A DNA stretch of 64,000 nt from Sarcophilus harrisii (Eukaryota; Chordata; Mammalia; Dasyuromorphia; Dasyuridae), in the NCBI RefSeq assembly GCF_902635505.1, contig NC_045428.1, positions 301,063,107 to 301,127,106 on the forward strand. Reading direction: 5' to 3'. The notes under the pieces were generated by a model. That model saw only the letters and a list, made by a program, of their open reading frames with translations, was not told where the DNA came from and made no database searches. The stretch's first letter is position 1; every line of letters starts with the position of its first letter. Shown here piece by piece: positions 1 to 10,650 of this stretch. The translations under genes were made by a program, and so were the position numbers.

Positions 1-112
1 GATGCTTTAATTTTTATTTCTCTATTTATTAGTGATTTGAAGCCTTTTTTTCCATGTAGCTTTTGATAGCTTGCATTTCTATCAGAACTGCTCAAATATT
101 TTGACCACTGGT
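1..112 (-). mobile_element. L1 ORF2 fragment
   Basis: The attagtgatttgaagc... pattern is the minus strand of the 3' part of a mammalian L1 ORF2. It is cut by the window edge. Confidence 0.55.
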
Positions 113-184
113 GAATTTGGAATATTCTTTACTTCTTGAAATGACTTTGCATTGCTTTGTATTTACTTTTTATTTATTTGCTTT

Positions 185-305
185 GAATACATGTTATATA
201 CCCCTACCAGAATGTAAGCTTTTCGAGGACAAGGAATTTTTCCTTTTTGTTGTTGTATCTCCAGAACCTTGAATAGTGCTTTAAATGTTTGCTGAACTGA
301 ACCTT
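185..305 (+). repeat. L2 3' end
   Basis: Contains the degenerate L2 tail pattern: accagaatgtaagctt..gaggacaagga, then atagtgctttaaatgtttgctgaactgaa. Confidence 0.6.
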
Positions 306-494
306 AAAATCCCCACTTTAAATGTACAAGGGACTGGATTTGGTAGTCCCAATGGACATTACATTATACATTACAAATGAAATTAGAAAGAGTAAGGGGT
401 AACCAATGAACAATAACATTCAGCATAGAGGTGCATGTAATTTTATTGTTATTGTTTTTTATAGGGTGTTAAAAATGTCTAGTAGTTTGGTTTT

Positions 495-1187
495 TTTTCT
501 TCTCAATAGTGTTTTATTTTTCCAAATACATATAAAGATAGTTTTCAACATTCATTTTTGTAAGACTTCATATTCAAATTTTTTTCTCCCTCCTTTCCTT
601 ACTTCTACCCTACTCATGACAGCAAACAATCTGATGATATAGGTTGAACATGTGCAATCATTTTAAACATATTTCCATATTTCTCACACTGTTCAAGATA
701 AATCAGATCAAAAGATTTAAAAAGCCACAAGAAAGAAAAAGCAAACAAATAAAAATTTTAAAAGGTGACATTCAGTCTCCATAGATCTCTCTCTAGATAT
801 GGATGGCATTTTCCATCACAAGTCTATTGGAATTGTCCTGACTCACTACATTGCTGAGAAGAGCCAAGTATATCACAGTTGATCATCCCATAATCATCAT
901 TGTTACTGTGCACAATGTTCTCTTGGTTCTGTTCACTTCAATCACCATCAGTGCATGTAAGTCTTTCCAGGCTTTTCTGAAATCAGCCTGCTTGTCATTT
1001 CTTATAGAACAATAATTTTCCATTACATTCATGTACTACAACTTATTCAACCATTCCCCAACTGATGAACATCCACCCAATTTCCAGTTCCTTGTCACTA
1101 TAAAAAGAGCCTGCTACAAACATTTTTGCATATGCAAATAATTTTCCTTCTTTTATGATTTCTTTGGAATATAGGCCCAACAGTGGA
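495..1187 (-). mobile_element. L1 3' end, minus strand
   Basis: A poly-T start is followed by the reverse complement of an L1 3' UTR and the ORF2 C-terminal region (cattacattcatgtact, ctgatgaacatccaccc). It is 5' truncated, with no clear target duplication. Confidence 0.8.
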
Positions 1188-1257
1188 GATCCATGCAATA
1201 TTAAGAGGAGTCAGAAGACTTGAATGTGAATTTCAGCTTTTATGCTTCCTCTCTGCA

Positions 1258-1927
1258 TGATATGGGGTTTGACACCAACATGATGTGGGTTTTGGCACCA
1301 AAAGGATGTGGGTGATGTAGATACCAGAAAGTGGTAAGTATGAAAAACTGGCATTCCGTCATGTGAAAAATTCACAATGGCCATTCTCTTTGATAAAAGG
1401 TAGATTTATTTAGGGAAATAGGTTACAGATAAAATGAAGGAATACATAGACACCAGGGATGGTAAATATGAAATAGAGTGGGAGAGCAATGAAAGACTCA
1501 CAATTACCCAGTAGAAAAGGAGCGCCCCATGAGGTTGGGATATGTCCTTAGTTGGCAGACTAAATCCTGAAAGAGTTAGTTAACTATAAGGAGGAGAAAT
1601 GGGGTTGAAAGCCATAGTAGAGGTAGAAGAGATACCACGTGGCACGGGGGAAGGGGAAGGGATATGAGGCGGAGTGACATGGTGGACTGACAGAGGAAAG
1701 CAAGAGCCATGGGATGACCCACAAGTATATTTTATAAGGGAAATTTAACTTCAGGGACATGACTGGGATTTTTGACAGAGCATGGCAAGGTGAGACTTCT
1801 TGAGACGCCTACAGATGGTGGGTCTCAGGGGTTTAAAATAACTTGAATTTCTGACTAGACCTCCCCAGAAGGTGGGATCATGGAGCTAAACTGATTTCTA
1901 TCAGACCCTTTTCCCCTATCTGCCTCA
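1258..1927 (-). mobile_element. Solo LTR, minus strand
   Basis: A 670 bp element with TG..CA ends, AATAAA near its 3' part on the minus strand and a TATA-like box. It matches along its length the plus-strand LTR at 3219-3889. It is a diverged fossil with no internal retroviral sequence recognised beside it. ERV class not assigned. Confidence 0.65.
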
Positions 1928-2029
1928 GGAATCAATTCTTTAGTTTCTCTTTGTCCAACACCCCATTCGGGAACTCATCATGTGTCAATCTGTAAAAAGC
2001 ATTTCATCTCTGAGCCTCAATTTTTTCAT

Positions 2030-2150
2030 CAATAAGGAAGAGTTTCTGAGCTTTCTGTACATCCCACTCAGCCCCTACCATAGTTCCTTGTACATAGCAG
2101 GTGCTCAAAGAGCTATGAAGTGAAGTCATAGCCTGAGACTCCTAGTATGT
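2030..2150 (+). repeat. MIR/L2-type 3' fragment
   Basis: Contains a ctgagcctcaattttttcatc core and a cttgtacatagcaggtgctca tail, typical of old MIR copies. Confidence 0.5.
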
Positions 2151-2190
2151 GCAAGAGATCTGGTTAGATTACTTCTAAGTTTCCTTCTGG

Positions 2191-2412
2191 GTAGCTAGAT
2201 GGAACAATAGATAGGGGCTGGAATCAAGAAGACCTCATCTTTCTTAGTTCAAATCTGGCCTCAGGTACTTCTAGCTGTGTTATCCTAGGCAAGTCACTTA
2301 ATCCTGTTTATTTCCATTTTCTCACCTGGAAAAGGAAATGGAAAATTACTCTAGTATCTATGCCAAGAAAACCTCAAATGGGGTCATGAGGTCAAAAATG
2401 ACCGAACAAAAG
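2191..2412 (+). mobile_element. Marsupial tRNA-derived SINE, plus
   Basis: The full pattern is present: gtagctagatgg head, B-box-like agttcaaatctggcctcag, tgtgttatcctaggcaagtca, gccaagaaaacctcaaatggggtc, and the RTE-type tail region. Confidence 0.85.
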
Positions 2413-2424
2413 TTTCTTTCCAAT

Positions 2425-3218
2425 TTCAACATTCTCTTCTAATACTATTGTCTAACTGGGTGTGGGCAGAATAAATGGAAAAGCTACTGGATTATACTAT
2501 GTGGGGATGGTGAGGGGAGATAATATATACTGACAAGTTCCATTTGTATGACACATATTGAAAAATGACTGAGGACCTATTTTCCTATAAATTTTGGAAA
2601 AGTTCCTGCAGAGTTCTGAGTACATATGGGAAAAATTCTTTGCTACCAAACAGTAGCTTTTCTATATCTGGGAAATTCAGAAATTTCATTTAGGTTAGGC
2701 AAAGGACTTGAACTGTAACTAAATCCTGAAAGTCACTAGAGGAGTAGGTGGGGGAAATCACTTTCAGTGGTTACTTTGTTGTTCCCTTACACTGAAAGTT
2801 GACATGGTGAACTTGCCCCAGATTTCCTTTCTTAATCACAATGATTTTGCTGAAATCAACATAAAAGCTACTTGGTAGAGTTTTGGTGGGTCTGAGCAGA
2901 GTGTGGCCCAAGAATGGGCTGAATGGTATCCAAGGGGAAAAAATGATGTGATATTTTAAATGTCATCAAGAAGGTAAACTGAGGTTACCATAATGTGGAA
3001 TTTGGGAGCTAGAAAGTCATTGTCCCTGGCTAATTTCTTTTTTTAATCTCTACTTTTGATTTGTTTTATTTGTGGTATTGGAGTGTGAAGAAAATCAAAG
3101 ATCTAAGTAGGAGTGCTGGTGCTGACACTTCCTAATTGATTGATAGTGGGCAATTCATGTTTGATAAGGTCTTCAAGATTAGATGTAGTTAGCAGAGGAA
3201 TTGATAAAAATTAATCCC
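2425..3218. other. Unassigned sequence
   Basis: Lies between a SINE and an LTR. No ORF of note, no recognised repeat and no gene signature. Confidence 0.4.
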
Positions 3219-3889
3219 TGAAGCAGGCAGGGAGAAAAACTCAGAGATCTGTTTAGTGTCCTGGCCCCACCCTCTGGGATGGTCTAGTCTGAAATCCAAG
3301 TTACGTCAAACCGCTGAGACCCACCCTCTGGCTGAGGTCTGAAGCAGTGTTACCTTGCCACGCCTGGTCAGAAATCCAAATTTCCCTGAAGTTAAATTTT
3401 CCCTACAAAATCTACTTATGGGCCATCCCAGGGCTGCTGCCTTCTTTTGTTTTGGATCAGTTCACCAGGACACTCTGCCTTGTGGTGTCTTTCCCCCACC
3501 CATGCCATGTGGTATTTCTCCTAACTCCACCATGCTTCCCAACACCATTTCTCCTTTTTATAGGTAACTGACTCTTTTAGGGTGCCAAGTCCCTTTCAGA
3601 ATTTCATCTTCCAGCTAAGGACATGCCTCAATCTCATGAAGTGCTCCCTTTCTCCTGGGTAATTATGAATTCTACTGAGGAACTTGTCTTTCATGTGCTC
3701 TCCCACTCTATTTCATATTTACCATTCCTAGTGTCTATTGTATCCCTTCATTTTGTCTGTAATCTATTCCCCTAAATAAATCTTTTGTCAAATTGTGAAG
3801 TCTTCATATGTGACAGAACCCCAACTTTTGATGCTTACCATCATCTGGTGTCTACATCACCCATGTCATTTGAGGTTCAAAACATATCA
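3219..3889 (+). mobile_element. Solo LTR, plus strand
   Basis: A 671 bp element with TG..CA ends and AATAAA near 3774. It aligns throughout with the reverse complement of 1258-1927. Fossil; no convincing target duplication. Confidence 0.65.
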
Positions 3890-3897
3890 ATGTCAGT

Positions 3898-4005
3898 TTA
3901 GGAACCTTATTTCTTCAGCTGTAAAATGGGTATAACAATACTTTCATTATGGGCTCCACACAACTATTGTAGGAAAGTGTTTTAAGGTTGAGAAATGTGA
4001 GTTTC
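3898..4005 (+). repeat. MIR tail fragment
   Basis: Contains a ttcttcagctgtaaaatgggtataac core and the following degenerate MIR 3' part. Confidence 0.5.
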
Positions 4006-4035
4006 AAATTGACAAGTATAACCAAAAATAAATTA

Positions 4036-4125
4036 TCAGTGTTGGAGGAGTAGAGAAAGACTGGCACACTGCTGCATTGCTGATGGACCTGTGGATTTGT
4101 CTATTGTAGAAAGTAATTTGGAATC
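4036..4125 (+). mobile_element. Left part of an older L1, plus
   Basis: Reads as diverged L1 ORF2 (gttggaggagtagagaaagactggcacactgctgcattgctg). It is separated by a CT array and a nested L1 from the matching right part at 5125-5640. Confidence 0.6.
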
Positions 4126-4127
4126 TC

Positions 4128-4330
4128 TTTCTGTGTCTCTCTGTCATGGTCTCTCCCTATCTGTGTCTTTCTGTCTCTGTTTCTTTCTCCCACTTCCTTT
4201 TCTCTCTTCCTTTCTCTCTCCATCTCTGTCTCTGTTTCTCTCTCTCTCTCTCTTCTTTTTCTATCTCTCTTCTTTTTCTTTCTTTACAAGTCTCTATCTG
4301 TATTTCTTTCTTTCTTTCTTTCTTTCTTTC
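4128..4330. repeat. CT-rich and TTTC microsatellite
   Basis: Degenerate (CT)n passing into (TTTC)n. The last part merges with the poly-T of the nested L1. Confidence 0.9.
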
Positions 4331-4961
4331 TTTTTTTTATTTAATAGCCTTTTATTTACAGGATATATGCATGGGTAACTTTACATCATTAACAATTGCC
4401 AAACCTCTTGTTCCAATTTTTCACCTCTTACCCCCCACCCCCTCTCCTAGATGGCAGGATGACCAGTAGATGTTGAGTACATTAAAATATAAATTAGATA
4501 CACAATAAGTATACATGACCAAACCGTTATTTTGCTGTACAAAAAGAATCAGACTCTGAAATATTGTACAATTAGCTTGTGAAGGAAATCAAAAATGCAG
4601 GTGGGCATAAATATAGGGATTGGGAATTCAATGTAATGGTTTTTAGTCATCTCCCAGAGTTCTTTCTCTGGGCATAGCTGGTTCATTTCATTACTGCTCC
4701 ACTGGAAATGATTTGGTTGATCTCGTTGCTGAGGATGGCCAGGTCCATCAGAACTGGTCATCATATAGTATTGTTGTTGATGTATATAATGATCTCCTGG
4801 TCCTGCTCATTTCCCTCAGCATCAGTTCGTGTAAGTCTCTCCAGGCCTTTCTGAAATCATCCTGTTGGTCATTTCTTACAGAACAGTAAGATTCCATAAC
4901 ATTCATATACCACAATTTATTCAGCCATTCTCCAACTGATGGACATCCATTCAGTTTCCAG
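4307..4961 (-). mobile_element. 5'-truncated L1, minus strand, with target duplication
   Basis: Starts in a (TTTC)/poly-T tail, continues through the L1 3' UTR (tttacaggatatatgcatggg) and ends in the ORF2 C-terminal region. Both sides carry an exact 15-bp direct repeat, ctctatctgtatttc, at 4292-4306 and 4962-4976: a clean LINE target-site duplication. Confidence 0.92.
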
Positions 4962-5124
4962 CTCTATCTGTATTTCAATCTACTTATCATATATAGATAT
5001 GTACATATGTATATGTAAAATCTATATACCTATCTTCAGCTATCTCTATATATCTGACTACACTGACACCATGCACAATATTCCAGAGATTTTATTCCTA
5101 TCAAGGAGGTCAAATAAAGAATGA

Positions 5125-5800
5125 AAAATATCTCATACAATCTGAAATATTCATAGCAGCACTTAAAAAAATAGTGAATAACTTGTATCTGCCACTGGGA
5201 AATGGCTAAACAAACTGTGGTTTATGAATGTAATGGAATATTACTGTCCTGGAAGAAATAATGAATATGAAGAATCCCAGAGATTGTTGAAAAAACATAT
5301 AAACTGACATTGCATCAAATTAGCAGAAAGCCACAAAAAAACCCAATATATTCAATGACTGCAACAATGTAAAAGAACAATAAAACCCAAACAAAAGTAA
5401 ATGCCTTGTAATGATCAAGCTTGGTTCCAGAGAAGATGAGATAACACAGATCATTTCCTTTGGAGTGGTAGGAAAATTAGGAGGGTAGAATGTTACATAA
5501 TTTGTTAGATTTGCTTATTTGGCTGGGTATTTTCCTGAACTGTTTTTCTCCCCTCTTTCTTTTTAAATTTTGTTACAAGGGATGGCTACTGAGCAGTGAA
5601 GGATTGCATTTGGAAATTAAGGAGCTAATAAAAAGAAAATAAATCAATTAAAAAGAAATTTTAAAAAGAAAAAATACAAAATGAAAACAATACACAAATT
5701 TGTGACAAAGGATGGCTACTGAGTAAGTAAAGGGCCGTGTTTAAAAATGAAAATGATGTAAAAACAAGATATCAATAAAAATAAAATTTTTAAGGAATAG
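5125..5800 (+). mobile_element. Right part of the older L1, plus, with repeated 3' end
   Basis: Reads through the L1 ORF2 C-terminus (gggaaatggctaaacaaactgtgg) and a 3' UTR ending ttgttacaagggatggctact. This terminal segment recurs at about 5697-5795 and in weaker form at 5835-5915. Confidence 0.7.
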
Positions 5801-5932
5801 AGATGATTTTAGTAAATGAAAAGAAATATATCCCATTTGTTATGAGGGATGATTCCCAAGTAGGGAATGGGGAAAGAGGTATTGGAAAATCAATTACGAG
5901 GGGGAAAAAACCTTTTTTTTAGAAAAAGGAAG

Positions 5933-6069
5933 AAAAAGGAACTATGAATTGTATTAAACTTGGGTATATCAAAGGCTCCATATCATTCCTTTTGAAAGTC
6001 AAAAGGAAATATGAGTTGTATTAAACTTGGATATATCAAAGGCTCCATATCATTCCTTTTGAAAGTCAA
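5933..6069 (+). repeat. Two-copy 67-bp tandem repeat
   Basis: Two adjacent copies share tatatcaaaggctccatatc and cattccttttgaaagtc with a 67-bp period and only a few differences. Confidence 0.9.
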
Positions 6070-6231
6070 ACTCTTCTGACTTTGGGTGAGCTTTCCATGC
6101 CGTTATAAGTTTCTCAAGAACTTCTCCCTCTTATTTTGGATTGGCTTTAACTTTTGGCTGAAGTCCCCCTGGGCCTCAATTTTCTCATTTGTGAAATAAG
6201 GTGATTCCTCTTTTTAATTTTCTGGTCAGAT

Positions 6232-6468
6232 AACATCATCCACAATAACAGCAAGATTGTGTAATGATCAACTGTAACACTCTTAGCTCTTTTAAGCAAT
6301 ATAGTGATCCAAGACAATTCCAGCAGACTTGGGATGGAAAATGCCATCCACATCCAGAGACAGAATTATGGAAACTGAATTCATATCAAAGAATTCTGTT
6401 TTCACCTTTTTTTTTTCTTTTGTGTGTTTTTTCTCTTTTGTTTTTTTCACAACATGACAAAATGACTG

Positions 6469-6502
<34 letters not shown>

Positions 6503-6656
6503 CACACCATATATATATATGCTATATCAGATTGCTTGCTGTCTTGGGGAGGAGATAGGGAGGGAAGGAGGAAGAAAAAAAATTTGGAATTCAAAATCTT
6601 ACAAAAGTGAATCTTGAAAACTATCTTTACGTCTAACTGAAAGAAATAAAAAACTA
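6232..6656 (+). mobile_element. L1 3' end, plus, with internal TA microsatellite
   Basis: Contains the L1 C-terminal and 3'-UTR pattern (aacagcaagattgtgtaatgatc; atcagattgcttgctgtctt), a (TA)n array near 6470-6515, and an A-rich end at aactgaaagaaataaaaaac. Confidence 0.85.
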
Positions 6657-6929
6657 TTAAGAGAAGGGGAAAAAACGAATAAAAGTAGAATTAATTCACC
6701 AATAGCGCTCAACAATGCTTTCCCCCAAGAGAAAAAAAAATATAAGAAAAATCATAAATCCTCTTTAAAAAATGTTCTTGCAGAGGGGAAAAAAAAGCCA
6801 ATGGAAATGAGCAAACAATAAACCCTTCAATAAAGCGGGGTAAAGGGGGGAAACAACCAATACCAAAACATAAACAAACAAAAAAAAATCATACTCTGCT
6901 CCTCTGACGACCTTTTATACATTTCTCGG

Positions 6930-7560
6930 CCCTTTCTGCAGAGGACCTAAGGGGCAGGATAGTCCGTGGTTTTTGATGAGAGGATTCAATCAGCCCGCCC
7001 TACTCCCTCCAGCCTGCCTCCTTAAAGGGCGCGGCTATCCCGGGTATGAATCTTTTCTCTTTGCCTTGTTCTAGTCTGGGCAGACCCAGAGCAGGCCGGA
7101 AGACAGCTCTGGGTAGAGTGTCGGTCGCCTCTGACCTGCAAGTGCTTTTGACCTTCATCACGATTGGATAGTCCCTCTAAACCTAGCCGGATCCAAGGCC
7201 GGAGTCAAGAGAACTTTCTCTTTCTGAACCCCACGCTCGGCTTGAGAAGTGAAGGTATGGGGGGGGGGGGAAGGGGAGTTTATCCCCCCGTAGACTCCTT
7301 GGCACAGAAACGGGGCACAAGCAAGAGTGGATTTCCCCAGGGATCCCTGCCTCCAGCAGCTAACGAGCTGGTGGGAGCTGGGTTCCCGATCATAGGCTGA
7401 ACGGTTTCTGTTTCCTTACGTTTGGAGAAGGACCTTGAACACAGTTTGTTCCGAAACCGCAGCGATGGGCTAGGATTTCCTGACGGCCTTTGCCAAAGTC
7501 CTGGATGAGGCGAGTGCGCGCAGCCAGCTTCGAAGTTTTGTTTCTCACCCACAGGTCCAG
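6930..7560 (+). promoter_or_regulatory. ADPRH: CpG-rich block, probable ADPRH promoter and non-coding exon 1
   Basis: This is the only clearly CpG-dense, GC-rich, repeat-free stretch in the window: roughly 30 or more CpGs in about 630 bp, against near absence elsewhere. It lies about 3.7 kb upstream of the first coding exon, whose 5' part needs an upstream spliced leader. A plausible donor, GAAG|GTATGG, lies at 7254/7255, just before a G-run. No TATA box is evident. The exact transcription start cannot be read from sequence. It could also be bidirectional toward a leftward gene outside the window. Confidence 0.6.
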
Positions 7561-7704
7561 AACTGTCAGGAAACCACCGTCTGGGCCTTATTTTAGAACA
7601 TTTGATTTCGTATCTGTGAAAGTGAAGGGGTCCTCAACACAGCTGGTGTATTTCAAAATCATGCACTTCACATGAGAAATCTGTTTGTAGCCCACAAGTT
7701 AGAA

Positions 7705-7855
7705 AGGCAGTGAGAAATTGATGCATTGGTGGGTCAGGAAACGTTTGGATTCAAATCCCAATTCTGAGGCCAATTACTAGCTGTGTAATCTCGAGCAAGT
7801 TATTTAATATCTTTGAAACTCCATTTTTCTTATCTGTAAAATGGGAATAACGCTC
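7705..7855 (+). repeat. MIR
   Basis: Clear MIR core: ttcaaatcccaattct, ttactagctgtgtaatct and ttcttatctgtaaaatggg. Confidence 0.8.
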
Positions 7856-7875
7856 CATTTTTTACTAAAAGAGGG

Positions 7876-8070
7876 AAAAGAGAGTCTGAGGCTCTGGGTT
7901 GAACTGCTGACTCACCATTTACAGCTTATATGACACTGAGGAAGTCATTTAAGCTTTCAGGACCTCAGTTTCCTCATCTGGATAAATAATAATGATAGTT
8001 AACATTTATATAGATCCTGAAATTTGCAAAACATATTACAAAAAATTATCTCCTTTGATCCTCATAGCAC
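7876..8070 (+). repeat. MIR
   Basis: Second, separate MIR copy: tatgacactgaggaagtca and gacctcagtttcctcatctg. Confidence 0.75.
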
Positions 8071-8084
8071 CTGGCGAAGTGAGG

Positions 8085-8245
8085 TTGTTCAGTCCTGTAC
8101 GACTCTTCATGACCCCATGGCATAGCACATCAAGCCCTTCTATCCTCCACTGTATCCCGAAGTCTGTCCACGCTCTTGTTGGTTGCTTTCATGATACTAT
8201 CTGTCCATCTCGTCCTCTGCTGTCCCCTTTTCCTTTCTCCTTCAA
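8085..8245 (-). mobile_element. RTE (BovB-like) LINE fragment
   Basis: The run gttgttcagtcctgtacgac, tcttcatgaccccatgg and catctcgtcctctgctgtcc is the RTE/BovB pattern as I recall it. It sits inside an older MIR/L2-like copy. Confidence 0.6.
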
Positions 8246-8544
8246 TCCTTCCCATCTGTGAGGTAGGTGGAATCATTATCCCCACTTTGGGTAAATGTCT
8301 TGATCAGGGTCACACCCCTTTCGTAAGTTACTGAAGTCGGATTTGAACTGGGAACTTCCTGACTCTAGTGTTTTAGTCATTATACCGTCTTGAATGGATG
8401 AGATTTAGTTGATTCTTCAGGATCCTTCTAGTTTTAAATCTGTGATCATGTGACCTCAGTGGGTTGTTGTAAAGATCAAAGGAGGAATGTATATAAAGTG
8501 CTTCCTCATATTAAAGCAATTTGTAAATATTGGCACTACCATGT

Positions 8545-8740
8545 AGAGGCTAAAGCCCTGGAGATGGTGTCAGGAAGGCTTGGTTTTGTATCCCATCGCT
8601 GGCAAAATCATTTCTTTAAGTCTCATTTGATGTATTTGTAAGATGAGGATAATATCTATAGGACATTTCTCATAGGATTGTTATTAGGTTTAAAATGAGA
8701 TCATTTTAATAATAAATAACAAATTAGCTCCTTGCAAACT
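8545..8740 (+). repeat. MIR, split by a SINE
   Basis: Degenerate MIR whose tail resumes after the SINE at about 8990 (tataaatgtcaattattatt). Confidence 0.65.
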
Positions 8741-8750
8741 TTGAAAGGAT

Positions 8751-8979
8751 GTGTTCAGTCATTTCAGTTGTGTCCAACTCTTTGTGACCCCATATGGGGT
8801 TTTCTTGGCAGAGATGTCAGAATGGTTTATTTCCTTCTCTAATTCATTTTGAAGATAAGGCAGACAGGGTTACATGACTTACCCAGGATCACAAAGCTAG
8901 TAAGGATCTGATGCCATATTTGAACCCAGATCTTCCTGACTTCAGGCCTGTCATTCTATCCATTACCCATCTAACTGCC
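8751..8979 (-). mobile_element. Marsupial SINE, minus, with target duplication
   Basis: Reverse SINE: gtgttcagtcatttcagttg, tgtgaccccatatggggttt, tagaaccc-type B-box on the minus strand. An exact 10-bp repeat, ttgaaaggat, flanks it at 8741-8750 and 8980-8989. Confidence 0.92.
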
Positions 8980-9365
8980 TTGAAAGGATATATAAATGTC
9001 AATTATTATTTTTGTTATCAGTATTATAAGTGTGACAAAGCCCATCTTAAATATGTGATGATGTTAATGGTTAAATGACCAATGATTGTGAAAGAAAAAC
9101 CCATATCGGGAAAGGTGGGGTAATGGCTCTGAAAATTCCCAGAGGAAAGCACCAAGAATGTGGAAACCCACACAATCCCTGGAGGAATTCACCAAGATGA
9201 GCAAGAGTAAAGTAAAAAGACCACTAGTTCTATAGTCAAAAGATTAGAAGGGATCTGAGGGATCCTTGAATGCAATGAGAACAAAGACTGTGACTGGTTC
9301 ATGGTCACAGGGAGGGTTAATAGCTAGAATCAGAATTTGAGCTTAGGTCCAAATCCAAATCCAAT

Positions 9366-9475
9366 AACTCAACAAGTATTTCTTAAGTGCTATTGTGTTA
9401 GACATTGTGCAAAGTGCCAGAGATACAAAAAAAGAGCAAAAACATGTCCCTGACCTGAAGGAGTTTATTTTTTTA
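9366..9475 (+). repeat. Old interspersed repeat (L2/CR1-like)
   Basis: Pattern caacaagtatttcttaagtg, gtgcaaagtgccagagatac, ctgacctgaaggagttta. The same pattern recurs at 9960, 10880, 18545, 22892 and 44280. Exact family not assigned. Confidence 0.5.
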
Positions 9476-9639
9476 ATGAATAAAAATCTATTTTCTTTCC
9501 CTTTCTACCCCCACCAGAAAAACAAAAAGCCCAGTAAAACAAATTCCTATCCCCCAAAATATGTCTCAACCTGCAGTTTGAGCCCATTATATCTATCAGG
9601 AGATGAAGAGCAAAGCAAAGAAGTAGATATGCATAGATC

Positions 9640-9830
9640 GCTGGACCTAGGAAATCCCAAATTCAAATTCAGTCTCAGAAATTTATTACATATGTATCCA
9701 TGGAGAAGGCACCTAAGTTCTATTTGCCTCAGTTTTCTCCATTGTATAATGGGAATAATAATATCATCCATCTCCCAGTGTAGTGAGAACCAAATGAGAT
9801 GATTATTGTAAAATAATTAGCACAGTGCAG
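9640..9830 (+). repeat. SINE/MIR copy, plus
   Basis: attcaaattcagtctcag followed by tttgcctcagttttctccat and a MIR-type tail. Confidence 0.65.
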
Positions 9831-9959
9831 GTAGTGATATGAGACTGAAACTCAGAAGAGAGACTAGGATAAGATTGTGTGGGTATGCACATACACATAT
9901 ATACACCCACATATGTGTATATATGTTTGCATATATGCATATATGTTTTATGTATGTAT

Positions 9960-10225
9960 ACATTTATTAAGCATCTCCTTTGTACCAAGCACTGTCCTAA
10001 GCATTGGGGATACAAAAAGAGGCAAAAGACAGACTCTTCCTTCAAGAAGTTTACAATCTTAATGGGATAGAAAACATGCAAGGAAATATACACAAAGCAA
10101 ACTCTATGTAGGATAAATAAAAAATAGTTAACAGAGGGAAAGCACTGTAATTAAAAGAGATTGGGAAAGGCTGCTTATAAAGGATGGAATTTTAGTTGGG
10201 ATTTAAAGGAAGCTATGGGGTCTGA
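9960..10225 (+). repeat. Old interspersed repeat (L2/CR1-like)
   Basis: ttattaagcatctcctttgt, ctaagcattggggatacaaa and tcaagaagtttacaatct; same family as 9366. It is preceded by an alternating TA/CA-rich stretch. Confidence 0.55.
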
Positions 10226-10387
10226 AAGCAGAGCAAAGGAGGGAAGGGATGTGTGTGTGTGTGTATGTGTTTCTCTATTTGGAAATTATCTGCATTAGAA
10301 AAAAAAATCAAACCCACTGGAGTTGGTAAGATCACTGAGTTAGTTATTTAGAAAAAAGTGGGACCAGGACAGAGCCTTGGGGAACAC

Positions 10388-10474
10388 TTCAGTTGTTTCA
10401 GTTGCGTCTAACTCTTCATGACTCCATTTGGGATTTTCTTGGCAAAAATACTGAAAAGGTTTGCCATTTCCTTA
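10388..10474 (-). mobile_element. Truncated marsupial SINE, minus
   Basis: cttcagttgtttcagttgcg and atttgggattttcttggcaa; it breaks off into a TA microsatellite. Confidence 0.8.
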
Positions 10475-10479
10475 TATAT

Positions 10480-10544
<65 letters not shown>

Positions 10545-10650
10545 CATAAACATACAGACACCCACATATATATGCATGTATATATACACATTTACACAAA
10601 CATATGTATATATATGAAACATATACATGTATATACATACATTATATATA
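10475..10650. repeat. (TA)n microsatellite with TACA flanks
   Basis: An uninterrupted TA run of about 50 bp (10488-10538) is followed by degenerate ATAC/ATAT. The ORFs on both strands here are microsatellite artefacts. Confidence 0.95.

Noticed and set aside
4091-4469. Ser/Leu/Phe-rich ORFs on the plus strand
   Set aside because: They translate the CT/TTTC array and adjoining antisense L1 3' UTR; no gene.
1-6900. Possible CD80 exons left of ADPRH
   Set aside because: Human synteny predicts CD80 nearby on the minus strand, but no immunoglobulin-domain or signal-peptide exon could be read on either strand.
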